Source of the DNA: Solicoccozyma terricola
Lineage: Eukaryota > Basidiomycota > Tremellomycetes > Filobasidiales > Piskurozymaceae
Reading direction: 5' to 3'
Length of the DNA: 64,000 bases
Assembly (NCBI GenBank): GCA_001600875.1
Contig: BCLD01000001.1
Coordinates: 586,863-650,862, forward strand
The position numbers and the translations under genes are program-made. Shown piece after piece: positions 32,642 to 44,158 of this stretch (the stretch's first letter is position 1; the number at the start of each line of letters is the position of its first letter). The notes beneath the pieces were generated by a model. It searched no databases. It worked only from the letters and a program-made list of their open reading frames with translations, and had not been told where the DNA came from.

Positions 32642-32887
32642 CCAGTTGTACTGGGGGCGGGGGGGGGGGGGGGGGATGGATCGGATCGATGTTGTGCATG
32701 TACCGAGCGGTGGCCACTCCGGTGGCGAACTCGGCCACGCGAGTCAAGATGGGAAAAAATAATTTGTCGGCAAAGAGCGTAGACGTCGTCAACCATCAGC
32801 CAACAGAACGCTGGTAGTCTCCCGCGTCTCATGAACAGTCACACCATTCACTCGTCATCTGCAGGACTTGCTACAGACACCTATACA
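32642..32887. other. Intergenic with G-run
   Basis: This gap holds the 3' end of the Zn2Cys6 gene and the aminotransferase promoter. A run of about 22 nearly pure G begins 13 bp after the stop (about 32655-32677). Confidence 0.5.
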
Positions 32888-34729
32888 ATGTCTCCCGTGG
32901 TTACCGCCGTGGTTACCGGCCCAACGGATCTGGATGTCAAAATCCACAAAGAGCCGAGCTTGGCTCAGATCGATGTGGGTATTCAATGGCCATCAGAGAC
33001 GTAGTAGGTGGTGCTTATCCCTTGGTCACCATCATAGCCTTCCAAGCTCGTCATAACGAGGACCACCAAGCCGACGACTTTGCCAGAGAACCTCGAGTTT
33101 CAATGGGGAGCTCACTTTGTGAGTTGTGGTTCAATGCCGCGGTCTTGGACGACGACCTGATCGAGTGGGGGCATGTGGGGGCATTCAGACAGATCATATG
33201 CTCCTCATTCCTCACGACCCAATCACCGGATGGGGTACTCCAGAAATCAAACCATATGGACCTCTATCGATCGACCCAGCGTCCGCATGCTTGCAATATG
33301 CCCCTTCGTGAGTTGCAAGTGTAATTCAATCACGCCACCTAGCTGACCTTTTCTATCAGTCTGTTCGAGGGAATGAAAGCTTACAAGTCTGGTCGACCTG
33401 GGGCCAAGGCCATGCTATTCCGACCTGACATGAACATGGCGAGAATGAGGAGGAGCGCGGAGAGGGTTCAGTTGCCGGTGAGTGTTGCGCGCTCGTTCAA
33501 GGAAGACGGACGCTGGAACATTTCCGCGTACAGGACTTTGATCCGGATGCTCTCATTGAACTCATTTCAAAACTAGTCAAGATCGATGAACACCTCATTC
33601 CACCACCACCTTGCGCTCTGTACATGCGACCAACTCTGTGAGTGCCGCCGAGGATGTTGCCGGAGATGACCGGAGCTGACGGAGCTGACGGAGCTGAAAT
33701 ATTAACAAATCGCCTCGCCCCCGTCACACCAGCATCGGTACCCGGTCTACCCTCGGTGTCGCTCCATCCACCGCCTGCCTGCTCTACGTCATCCTATGCC
33801 CAGTCGGCCCATACTTTCCTCAGAAGAAGCCATTGATATCCAACGGCATCTCTTCGGGACAATCAAGCAACGGCACTACCACTCTCACGACCTCTCCTGC
33901 CGCTCAAATCGCTTATCCGTCCGGTATGATCCTTCGTCCTGTTTCACTTCTCGCTACTACATCTGCTACACGATCATGGCCCGGTGGTGTTGGAGCGTAC
34001 AAGTTGGCAGGAAACTACTCGCCGTGCTTCAAACCACAGATGCAGGCCATCAAGCGTGGATATCAGCAGAATTTGTGGTGTATCGACGAATCTGCCTTTA
34101 CGAAGAATGCAACAGGTGGACCTGTTCTACAGGAGTGTGGGCAGATGAATTTGTTCATCGTGTTCTTGAGCAAGGATGGGAGAGGTGCTGATGGTGAGGG
34201 TGAGATCGAGGTGGAATTGGCAACTCCTACTCTCGAGACCGATACCATTTTGCCAGGTGTCACGGTGAGTGGGAGGGGGGAGGTTTTATTTCGACCTCGG
34301 CTGACGACCCGTGCTACCACCAGCGTGACTCTGTCCTCACCCTCGCACGTCAACACGTATCTGGAGAAATCTCACTCCCATTCATCCCATCGTCTTACAA
34401 GATCAAGGTGTCTGAACGCCAAATCTTGCTTTCCGAACTTATTGGACGTGGTAGGAACGGAGAGGTCTTGGAGGTGTTCTGTACAGGAACTGCTGCCTGC
34501 ATCTGCCCAATTGCCCGGTGAGTGTGATCATGTGATCGTGTCGATTCCGACGTTGAATCTTCTGACCCTTTGCAATCATAGCATCGGACTCGAGGACGAA
34601 TCGGACGATCTCCATATTCCCACTTACGAAGGTGGCCTAGGACCGATTGCCAGGGCTACGTTCGAGAGAATCGCACAAATTCAGGAAGGTTTGATCCCCG
34701 GACACCCTTGGTGTGTTGAATGCAAGTGA
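32888..34729 (+). CDS. Branched-chain amino acid aminotransferase
   Basis: PLP-dependent class IV aminotransferase that interconverts Leu, Ile and Val with their 2-oxo acids. Conserved blocks in order: LENLEFQWGAHF-like segment (after splicing near 33095-33120), DHMLLIPHDPITGWGTPEIKPYGPL, YAPSLFEGMKAYKS, and the PLP lysine in GVGAYKLAGNYSP (about 33990-34020). Then CIDESAFTKNATGG, SERQILLSELIGRGRNGEVLEVFCTGTAA, and a C-terminal YEGGLGPIARATFERI. About 430 residues. No obvious mitochondrial presequence follows the ATG at 32888, so the cytosolic form is likelier, though an alternative upstream start is not excluded. Introns are short; that at about 33639-33730 restores TLIGTRSTLGVAPS. Confidence 0.92.
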
Positions 34730-35054
34730 GGGGGCGGAGGACATCATACTTGTATTAGATGGGATATGCATTGGTTTAGGTTATGGATATACCAAGTTCT
34801 CATATTTTTTGCTCAATACGAGTTCTTGGGATGAATTCGAGCGCTCTCTTCGACTCTAATCCCCACTCCAACGCTATCTAGAAGGGTCTTGTGAGCACCT
34901 ATGGTTCGAATATTTCCGGAAGGACGCGAGAATAGTTGAAATTGGATGATTCGTCATCATTCGTCATCATTTTCGTACGAAAGAACCATGTTGTTCGAAT
35001 TCATGACACAGGTACTCCCTCCATCTCACACACACCACCGCCAATTCCAACAAC

Positions 35055-35257
35055 ATGTCCTTCTTCTCTACCGACCACAGAGGTTACGTTGCCGATACAA
35101 GCAAGTACACCGACTTTTCTGTCAGAAAATTCAAAGCTCAAGACCGCTGGAGATCGTGATGTGAGGCGCTGTCCGAGGGGACATCGTCTGAGCACCACGT
35201 AATTGACCGACGCTCATACGCAGCGACATCATATGCTGCGGTGTCTGTGGATCTTGA
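35055..35257 (+). CDS. Possible small spliced ORF, 44 residues
   Basis: An ATG in good context opens a frame starting MSFFSTDHRGYVADTSKYTD. Without splicing it stops at 35157-35159 after 34 residues. A typical 68-nt intron (GT at 35156, AG at 35223, with an ATTGAC branch-like motif) would extend it to 44 residues, ending in the Cys-rich CCGVCGS. I recognise no family. Composition looks protein-like rather than random, and the intron has normal size and signals, but this is a weak call. Confidence 0.28.
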
Positions 35258-35325
35258 TGTGAGTGTTTTGCGGGGCAAGAGACCGATCAGCTTTGTTTGA
35301 CGCAAAGGTATGCCACCACGTAGGT

Positions 35326-35360
35326 TCACACCAAGCTGGGTGCCTCACACCAAGCTGGGT
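35326..35360 (+). repeat. Short direct repeat
   Basis: TCACACCAAGCTGGGT occurs at 35326-35341 and again at 35345-35360, separated by 3 bp. Confidence 0.85.
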
Positions 35361-35567
35361 TGCAGATCAGTTCCTCTGTACCGCAGATGCCGATTTTGCC
35401 AAGTCATGTGAGTCAGAGTCGGATGTGAGGTGGTGTGCCGGGTGTCCACATCGAGATGCTGACGAGTTTGATTACATTCTTTCATGTGTATGTGTATGCA
35501 ATCGGTGGGATCGTGGCGACCTTCTCAGGTGAGTGGTTATGAGCCGACCCCGTGAACGCAGCTAACA

Positions 35568-35650
35568 ATGTCGTCTCTTTAGCCTCTTGACAATCGACGG
35601 CAACGCAGAAAACGATGTCGTCTCTTTAGCCCCTTGAAAATCGACGGCAA
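35568..35650 (+). repeat. 36-bp tandem duplication
   Basis: A 36-bp unit beginning ATGTCGTCTCTTTAGCC and ending AATCGACGGCAA is present at about 35568-35603 and 35615-35650 with two differences. It lies just upstream of the large uncharacterised gene. Confidence 0.85.
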
Positions 35651-35779
35651 TACCGATGCGTCCGACATGACAACATCCACCAGGGGATCAAAGGATTGAA
35701 TTGTGAAAGGATCGCGTCAAGGGGTCGTGGTTTGTCCATTCGCTGCGATGCACATCAATCCTCAACCCAGCCACATGAC

Positions 35780-38700
35780 ATGTGGTCGTACAAAGCCTAC
35801 AATGACAAGGCTCCAGATCCATCGACTCCTGAGATCGCACCCGAGTCCCCTGCTCGTTCGCCACCAAAGTTTTCCTGGCGGTCTCTGGTAGGCGAAACTA
35901 GATTGAAACCCAAAGCAGGAAACTTTTTGAAGCTCCTGCTTAACCCTCCATCGAGGCCAAAGACATTGTGGGAACCCGGGGGCAACGAGCATGGTGATGG
36001 CTCCCCTGCGTCGTCAAAGCCGTCACGACTACCGACTGATCCGGGGACCGTGGATGAGATTGTCGAGCTACTCGCAGAGTTGATTGAAGAGCAGAGGAAA
36101 AAAAGGGAGAATTCGTCGGCGCCGACGGGGAATGATGATGAGGGTGGAGGTGTTGCGACCCCGGAGAGCCCGGCCAGCCTCCCGCAGAAGGATGTCAAGG
36201 CGAGCCCCAAGAAGAGTGGCGGGAAGGCACCTTCGACGTCGACCAGGGCGTCAAGTCGAAAACCGACCCCTAGTCCCGATGATGATGAGGATACTGATAC
36301 TGATACTGACGAGGGACATGATACACTGCAACACCCGCCATCCTCACACGGAATCAACCATGCAAGCAGGCCGTCGCGACTCCCATCAAAACCTCCATCG
36401 CAATCTCCACCGCAACCCTCTCAGCCCTCTGCGCCATCCTCGTCCCGTCCTCCTCCCTCGCGACAGCGTCCCGCGTCCAGTGCAACACATACGCCCCAAT
36501 TTTTCGACTGGCCTGACAAGGAGCAGATTCAACAATCACTCGCAGAACGCAGTCTGGCCGGGGATGACAGGACGACGTCGCTTGCTCACAGAACGACGTC
36601 CACCATCCAACTTCCGACTCGGACATTGGACGATGAAGAAACGGATACCACACAAGCATCTGACTTTTCCAGCCAATCAGACCATCCATCCCAAGATTCT
36701 TTCGACGTCCATCTTCCCTCGGCCCCGAAGCATGATCCAGGCGTCGAGTTGCCAACGCGCTCCCGGGGCAGGACACGATCCAGAGGTGGTGGAGATATGG
36801 GTGGTTCTGAGCGAGGGCGGGGTGGTTCTGAGAGAGGGCGACCCGATCCCCCGAATCAAACCGCGGACGTGCCGCCACTGGTGAGCATGACAAAGAGTGG
36901 CGAGCATGCAAACTTTGGGCCAGTCTGGCAGCGTACTCTGTTCCTGATGACCGAGTCTTTGGGTGGGTGATAGCCCGCATTTTGCAATTTCGCTCGCTCA
37001 CACCGTAAACCGCAGAACTCGCCAAGCAAGTCCACTCACAACATGCAGAGACTTTGGGTTCCGCGTCAAAGTCTCCCGAGATGCAGTTGCTGGAATTGGC
37101 CGGGTCATACTTTGTCAAACACATTTCGCCACTGCAAAAAGCGGCAGCTCTGTTCTCGCAGGCTGATATTAACAGCTTGCTTGGGCTCATGGAGCATCTG
37201 ATTGGTCTCAAATCATCCTTGGCACATCCTGAATCACGGCATCATCGTTGGAACGATGCTAGGAGGGGTATTGTGCATCAACGAATCAAACAGGTCAAGC
37301 AGGGTGGGCTCCGATTTTGCGAGCGCAATTTGAAACGTGCTGCTGATCTCGCCTTACCCTTGCCAGCCTTTCTACTGGCATCGGCGACTGCTGTATTCGC
37401 TCATCTTCTCTCCAGTGTATGGCATCTCACTTCGGGGATGGCAGCTACGCTAGAGCAGTCACAGGTTCTAATGAGGTCGGAAAACCCAGCTGAAAGGTTT
37501 GTCGGCAGCGACTTGCTGGTGCGCAACGAACGCTGATGTGACCGTCCAAAGTTTATTGCAAATCATACCCAGGATACGTAGTCAACTGTGGTCTACTACG
37601 CCGGAAAGGATGAAACAACCTGGGGCCCAGGCAAGTCATACCGAGGCTCAAGGATTGTTGAACATTGTGAGTATTTCGAGGGAATTCGGAGTATCCAGCT
37701 GAAATGTTCCCCTGTCAGTTGTACGAGCTCGCTACCGATGCCGCTGCCGCTGCTCTGATGGACGTTCCACCGGACAGTGGCGTGTCAGATGTTGCATTAC
37801 CAAGCGCTCAGGGGGTTGACCAGCGACTGCACCAACAAGCACTCACACGCCCGGTGAAACTGGTCAAACCCGTGCAGCCCCCGGAAGGACATGCGGAGGA
37901 GCATTCATTAAACATCCAAGATCAAACCACGGGCGGTCCCTCTTTGTCGGCTGAAGACTCGCCGCAGGTGACCCAGAGACCGCCGCCGCCGACGCAGCAG
38001 CAGCCTTCATCCCCGTGAGCGCTTAGATTGGTACACCCATCCTTCGATCCTTCTCTCATCCTGATCACTGTCTTGTACAGGCATGACCGACCGGGCTACT
38101 ACGCTGATCGCCTCGCGTATGATATACATCGGGTGGAGACTGGAGAACTGCGAGGGGAAGCAGCTAGTTTTTTGTTCCCCAAACAGGAGCCACAGGAGCC
38201 ACAGGAGCCTCTTGTCGAAATGCATTCGAGGGCTGAGCGTTTTACACGAGAATTGCGTCCGATACACACACATCAAAAGAACTTGGATAAGGAGAGGAGG
38301 CAGGGGAAAGAGTCTCGAGAGCGTGCTCGGTCTCCCGAATCTGCTTTGTCTGACAACCTCTCGCCGAACTTGTCCTCGAGTAGCCAAATTGCAAATCTCA
38401 ATCACACGGAACGACAGCGGGAAAAGCAAACCTCTCGGCGGAATATGAGGGCGGCGGTGGAGCCGAATGACTCTGTCAGGCTGAAAAGCTTCGCCCCCGT
38501 CGAGACTCGAGACGGAGGGGCTGAGGATACGGAGGATCGGCAGATTACAAGGCGTGTGACCCGAGAGGAGACTAATTTGACGACAGTTCGAGGGGATGTT
38601 CAGGCGGAGATGACACAGGGGGAAGCATCGTCTCCAATTGTCGACTCCCCCGACCTGCAAGCATCGAGCAGCGACGGGTCAATCCGCATCGCTTCTCCTC

Positions 38701-39959
38701 CTTCCATCACTGTGATACTATCCTCGGACGACCCAGAGGAGGACATGAAGGATCTGACTGCCGGGTCACCTACGGTGGCGACGCCTGAAACTTTGATGGC
38801 TCATGTCATTTCTGGCGATGACTTGTTGGAAAAACGAGACGCCATGTTGTCACCGTTTGCATACCGTGGCGAGAAACCACTGACATCGGCAGAGGTCAGG
38901 TATCGATTTCAAGAACAAGCGGAACGCGCCAGGGAGGCTTTGGTCCCAGGCCCCAAGCTTGTCACTGGGCGTGATGTTCGCCATAAAAAGGTTTCTTATC
39001 GATCATTCGATCGGGTGATGAGACGTGATATACCCAGGACGGAGGTCACTCCTGGAGCGTTGACCAACACCAAAGGGCAAGTGGTGCCATTCGAGGACGA
39101 GGAGCTGTACTTGGACGCAGGAGACACGCTCATCGACGGTTCAGGCCGTGTATGGAATAAAAAAGGATTGATTTCTCCTGGAAGTTCTGGTCTGTATCCA
39201 GCGGATTTGCAACAGATCAAAGAGTTGAATAACGGACGGATTCCTCTCGCGGTGCTATTGAAGAGATATCCACCCGATGAGGAGTATGTTTCCGCGGCAA
39301 GTAGTTTGCTAACCCCGACCCCGTCTTCTGAGAGTGATTCGTCGTCATTGCCAGAGGAGGAGGAGGAGGAGGAGATAAAGTTGGACGACGAATTACATGC
39401 TCGAGATGTTTCCGCGGAGGAGTTGGAGGAGAGGTTGCAAGAGTTGGTGGTGGCAGGGGTAGAAGATCAACCCGTCGGAGATACAGGTACCAGCACTACG
39501 CCGAAAATCAGTGAGGCTGTGACGAGGCTGCGTCTGTCCGAGGAGGAAAGGACAGAGTTTGGGGTGACTTCCAACATGTCGCCGCCATATACCCCGAACA
39601 ATCTTTCTCCGCCCGTGAGTCTAGGAAGAGACCCACTGGGAGATATGAAAGACGTCGAGTCGATCATGACCAATGTTTCCGCAAACGAGGTCGCCGACAC
39701 GACTCCAGCTCGGATGGAACCTACCAGCGCCGCCAACTCGATGACAGGGTACGTAGGACGAGGCGAGTCCGTCAGAGGCTTGACGATGGTAGATGAAGAG
39801 ACGGATCGGAACACATCGAGCAGTGGCGACGACGACGACGAATCGGTTGCTTCCGCCGAGGAAAGCAGGCAACGAAGGGAGGATCATAAGAGGAGACGGC
39901 GGAAGAGGTCAGGGAACCAGAGTGGGGCCAACGGTGGGCAGGTCGAGGAGGATGTATAG
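35780..39959 (+). CDS. Large uncharacterised, mostly disordered protein
   Basis: I do not recognise this protein. Five exons join in frame: 35780-36962, about 37015-37496, 37556-37664, 37719-38016 and 38082-39959, with introns of about 50-65 nt and normal GT-AG borders. It is about 1,310 residues. The first 400 residues are Pro/Ser-rich and disordered. A central helical part (about 37020-37500) includes LAGSYFVKHISPLQKAAALF and a hydrophobic stretch LPAFLLASATAVFAHLLSSV that could be a membrane helix. The C-terminal third is acidic with basic patches and ends in a KRRRRKR-like cluster. The region around VSYRSFDRVMRRDIPRTEVTP to YLDAGDTLIDGSGRVWNKKG (about 38990-39160) looks folded and may be the conserved core. 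The ATG at 35780 is the first in frame. Confidence 0.65.
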
Positions 39960-40176
39960 ATACTGCTCTCGCCACCCGAATCCCCTAAGCGCGGGTTGTC
40001 ACCTCGCCGAGGCGCAACCGCCCCTTCCCCCCCATGTTCCGGTCACGTGACCTTTTCCGAAATTTCGTGGTTTACGGCGAGCATCACAGAGGTGACATTT
40101 CGGTGGCATATAACAACATCGAGGTCGGATCAGGACAAGTCTCTACAACCTCATCCATTGTCTGTCTCGCCACACC
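39960..40176. other. NOP56 promoter and leader
   Basis: This compact 217-bp spacer contains a 12-bp palindrome with a CACGTG core (40041-40052) and a pyrimidine-rich leader before the ATG. Confidence 0.45.
40041..40052. promoter_or_regulatory. GGTCACGTGACC palindromic E-box
   Basis: This perfect 12-bp palindrome lies 124 bp upstream of the NOP56 start codon. Its CACGTG core matches Cbf1-type bHLH sites; the extension makes chance occurrence less likely. The same core precedes UTP18. Function is inferred. Confidence 0.55.
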
Positions 40177-42439
40177 ATGTCCGGCTCACTCACCCACGTT
40201 CTCTTTGAGAATGCTTCGGGTTACGGTCTATTCGAGGTCACCCTCCAGGAGGAGATTGCGGCAAAGACCAGGGAGGTCCAAGAAGCCATCCAGGATCTCC
40301 AAAAGTTTGGAAAGATGGTCAAACTCAAGAGTTATCTCCCGTTCACTAGTGCTGCTGAAGCGCTCGAGAACGCAAACGACGTGTCGGAGGGTTGGTGCGG
40401 GGGCGTTCTTTTTCTTCGAAACGGCGCACTGACGTGGTGTTTTACTGCAGGTATCATTTCCACCCAACTCGCCTCCCTCCTTTCTCTCATCATCCCGTCA
40501 TCCTCCAAAAAATCCTCTCCGGTCCTTCTCGGTGTATCTGAGAGAACCCTCGCTTCCGCCATCCAAGGTCAACTTTCCATCCCTTGTGACACCGGAGAAC
40601 GAACCCTCGAAATGGTTCGAGGTATTCGTCTGCATGCTGAGAACCTGCTGGCCAAGGCCGGTACTGGTATGGAGAAGGGTGACGTCAAACTCGCTCAACT
40701 CGGTCTCGGTCACTCGTACTCTCGTGGAAAGGTCAAGGTGAGGTCGAGGCGGAGAGGGAAGAGTGCCGAGGGAAGAGTGCTGATGATACCCCCCCCACCC
40801 CCGCCCCCCAGTTCAACGTCAACCGATCAGACAACATGATCATCCAAGCCATTGCTCTTGCTGACCAGCTCGACAAGGACGTCAACACCTTTTCGATGAG
40901 AATCCGAGAGTGGTACTCTTGGCATTTCCCGGAACTCGTCAAGCTGATCCCTTCCTCCCCAAGTCAATACGCTCGTCTCGTTCTTCTCATCGGTGACAAG
41001 TCCAGTTTGGACGTTTCCGACGACGCAGAAAAGATTGCTCAAATTCAAGAGATCTTGGATGACGATGAGACGATGGCCAAGAACGTGGTGGACGCTGCAA
41101 AGAGCTCGATGGGAAGTGACATCAACGAGGTGGATCTCATCAACATCAAGCGATTCGCAGAAAGGGTCGTACAGCTCGCAGATTACAGGGTAAACTTGAG
41201 AAAGTACTTGGTCGACAAGATGAACGTGGTGGCACCGAATCTGAGTGCATTGATTGGGGAGACTATCGGTGCGAGATTGATCAGTCATGCGTGGGTAGAG
41301 GGGGTGCGAGCGTAATGAATTGTTGCTGAACTACCCCCCCCCCCCCAGAGGTTCCCTTACCAACCTCGCCAAGTACCCGGCCTCGACCGTTCAAATCCTC
41401 GGTGCCGAGAAGGCTCTCTTCCGAGCTCTCAAGACCAAGGGTAACACTCCCAAGGTGAGGGCGCGTGGCCACGCGGCGACTCGGCGACGAGTGAACGACG
41501 ACTGACCTGGATGATCCCCGCAGTACGGTCTCATCTACCACAGTACCTTTATCGGTCGTGCTGGAAACAAGCACAAGGGTCGGATATCCCGATTCCTGGC
41601 CAACAAGTGCTCGATCGCTTGCCGAATTGACTGCTTTTCTGGTGGGTGCCGCGGGGGGGGGGGGAGTTGCAGGGCGTGGTTATTGATCCGTGGTCTGTCA
41701 GATGTTCCTACCAACAAGTACGGAGAGGCTCTGCGACAACAGGTGGAGGAGAGGTTGTCCTTTTACGAGGTGCGCGATGCGGGGGTCGGAATGTCTCTTT
41801 CGGTCGGCTGATGGGACGTCGCCGCCACCCGCAGTCCGGAACCGCTGTCAGCAAGAACGCTGACGCTATCAAGAAGGCTCAAGCGGCCATCGCTGCTGAC
41901 CTCGAAGAGGATGATGACGAGGATGATGACGACGAGGCAAAAGAGGAGGATGTTGCCGAGGTGAGAGCGGGGCGAGGCCGGGCGGGGCGGTGGAGCGGCG
42001 GGGGAGCGGCCGCTGAACATTTGTTTCTACAGGCCGTCAAGCTCGTTGAGGCTGGCAAGAAGGAGGCTGCAAAGGAGGCTGCAAAAGGCCCAACCGTCGT
42101 CGACCCCGAGTTGGCCAAGTTGGCTTCTTTGATCCCTGCGACACCAGAGGGTGGTAAGAAAAAGGAGAAAAAGGATAAGAAGAGGTGGGTGTGCGATGCC
42201 GACCCGATTGTCAGTGCTGACGGCGGCTTTCGTTTAGAAAATCCGATGTCTCTACCGTTACCCCGGCCGCTTCGACTCCATCCAAAAAGTCCAAAAAGGA
42301 GAAAAAGGAGAAAAAGGTCGACGACGCTATGGATGTGGATGCACCAGAGACTCCTACCGCCAAGAAGGATAAAAAGGAGAAGAAGGAGGGCAAGGAGAAG
42401 AAGAAGCGGAAGTCGGAGGGTGCGGCGGCGGCGGCTTGA
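40177..42439 (+). CDS. NOP56: Box C/D snoRNP core protein Nop56
   Basis: Core scaffold, with Nop58, fibrillarin and Snu13, of the snoRNPs that 2'-O-methylate rRNA in the nucleolus. The N-terminal [20 protein letters not shown] distinguishes Nop56 from Nop58. The NOSIC/coiled-coil region follows ([31 protein letters not shown]). Then comes the Nop domain with [46 protein letters not shown] and [22 protein letters not shown]. The tail is a KKE/D-type lysine-rich extension (about 42150-42430). About 510 residues. Introns near 40737-40811 and 41305-41349 end in long C-runs at the AG; the one near 41642-41700 has a sense G-run after its donor. Confidence 0.95.
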
Positions 42440-42594
42440 GTGCGCGTGGGTCGGGCTCATTTCTCTTTGTGACTGCTTGTAATGTTATTTTTGCCAGATA
42501 TGCGATTGATGTTGGCGTGACGTCATCGAGCGGGTTAGAATGGACCCCTCCAACCCATGTCAATGCAGCTGCAGTCACCACCAACAGGACCCCC

Positions 42595-44143
42595 ATGTCG
42601 AGCAAAGGTCTGATACATGGCAGTGAGCCTCTCAACGTGGAGCCAAACGTGGACAGGCTCTTGGAGCACGATGTCACGGCGAACGAGGTCGTATTCCATC
42701 GGAACCACGGCTCGCCTCCGCCGGAGGCAAAGAAGGCTATGGCTGGTAGTTCGGACGACTGGCTGATCGAACTCTGCGTGGAGGCTGGGGTCGATGGACT
42801 AAGTCCGAGTAGCCGATCTATGACGCTGAAGGAGTTGAAGCAAGGCAGCGAGGAGGTGGAGCAGACTATAGCGTTGCAGGTGGGTGTTGCGGGTGGGCGT
42901 TGCGGGTGGGCGTTGATGCAGGGAGGGCGACCGACCGACTCACAACCAACCCACAGTGCGCCGGCAATCGACGTAACCTATTCTCCCACGGAGACGACCA
43001 GACGGAAGGCATTGCTTGGGGGGAAGGGGCTATCGCCAACGTCGTCTGGGCAGGTGCACTACTTCGACCGACATTGGAAAAGTGGCTTTTGCACGGACAC
43101 ACGCCACCGCAAGGTACTCATGTCGTTCTTGAGAGTTACCAGGACTGCGGGGAAAAGGAAGGAGGCGTGTATGGTGGGAGCGTCGAGTCGGAGGTCTTGT
43201 GGTGGGTGTGGGGGGGGGGGGGGGGAGACGTGGGGAAGGCTCCAGTTCGCTCACTGACCAGTGTCGACCGACAGGCAGGAGGATGCTCCCGTCATACTGG
43301 CGTGGAAGCAGAACGGCAAACCTCTTGACATACAGCATGGTGGTCCCATCCGGGTGGTAGTTCCCGGCCAGTGAGTGTTTTGAGGCGGCTGTCGAGTCTC
43401 AATCTAATATCAGGCACCTCAGTATCGGCGCCAGATCCGTGAAATGGCTATCTCGTATCAAGATTTCGTCGAGACCGGTGAGTGTGGAGGCGGGGCAACG
43501 GGTTGACATCGTTCCCGAGGCGATTACTCGCTGCAGGCACCCTATCACGCACAACAGCAAGACTACAAAGTCATCACGACGAGTCGTACGAAATCGATGG
43601 GATGGAGCTCGATTCAATGTGTGATTGGCTCAGCGAGGATGCAGGGGGATCGTATCAGGGTTCGAGGGTATGCCGTTGGAGAAAGGGGTGCGTGGGGGCG
43701 TAGCACGTTGTCATGATGTCAACAGGTCGCTGAGCCGCCCGGGATTCATTTCAGGCGTACCGATCGAGAGCATTCACGTTGCAGTCCTTCCAGCACCCGT
43801 CGGGGAAGATCTCTTTGAACTGGAGAGGGGTTTTACAGAGCAGGCAGAAAAGGCAGGTGACTGGCAGGTCATCACACCGATTTCAATGACGACATCAGGC
43901 GAAAAGAATTGGGGATGGACGTTGTGGGAAGGTGAGGTCCACACTGGGTCTGAGAGTGGTGGTATGAATTGGGTAGTGGTGGCCAAGGCTGGTAAGTGTG
44001 TCGGGTGGTGTCGGCTGGCCACGCTGTTCTCCCGCTCAAACCGCATTTCTCCAGTCGATGTCACGGGTCATGAACAGACTCGCTGGCCCGAGTGGAATAT
44101 CCGTGGTGTAGGTTTTGACGGATGGAGTGTGCGTCCTGTCTAG
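42595..44143 (+). CDS. Sulfite-oxidase-family molybdopterin enzyme
   Basis: Mo-cofactor oxidoreductase that would convert sulfite to sulfate. The Moco domain shows NEVVFHRNHGSPP, TIALQCAGNRR (the cysteine ligand to Mo, split by an intron near 42880-42955) and IAWGEGAIANVVWAGALL. The C-terminal dimerisation domain is seen from HGGPIRVVVPGHIGARSVKWL through to QTRWPEWNIRGVGFDGWSV. No cytochrome b5 domain precedes it, so it resembles the plant-type or haem-free form. About 370-400 residues. The intron near 43203-43274 has a sense G-run of about 16 nt following its donor. The start at 42595 is the best ATG before the conserved block, only 155 bp after NOP56. The stop lies 15 bp from that of the convergent GNAT gene. 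Confidence 0.85.
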
Positions 44144-44158
44144 TGCAACAAAAAAATT

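Larger units (their letters stand above)
34730..35779. other. Long intergenic interval with small ORF and duplications
   Basis: About 1.05 kb lies between two plus-strand genes. It holds one candidate small spliced gene (35055-35257) and two short direct duplications (35326-35360 and 35568-35650). The remaining open frames here lack recognisable content or real ATG starts. Confidence 0.5.

Noticed and set aside
35263..35532. Cys-rich plus-strand frame of about 89 codons
   Set aside because: It overlaps the direct repeat, lacks a proper ATG context and shows no conserved spacing. Probably chance.
36354..37211. Minus-strand frame of about 285 codons
   Set aside because: Antisense to the large uncharacterised plus-strand gene, whose exons splice coherently on both sides.
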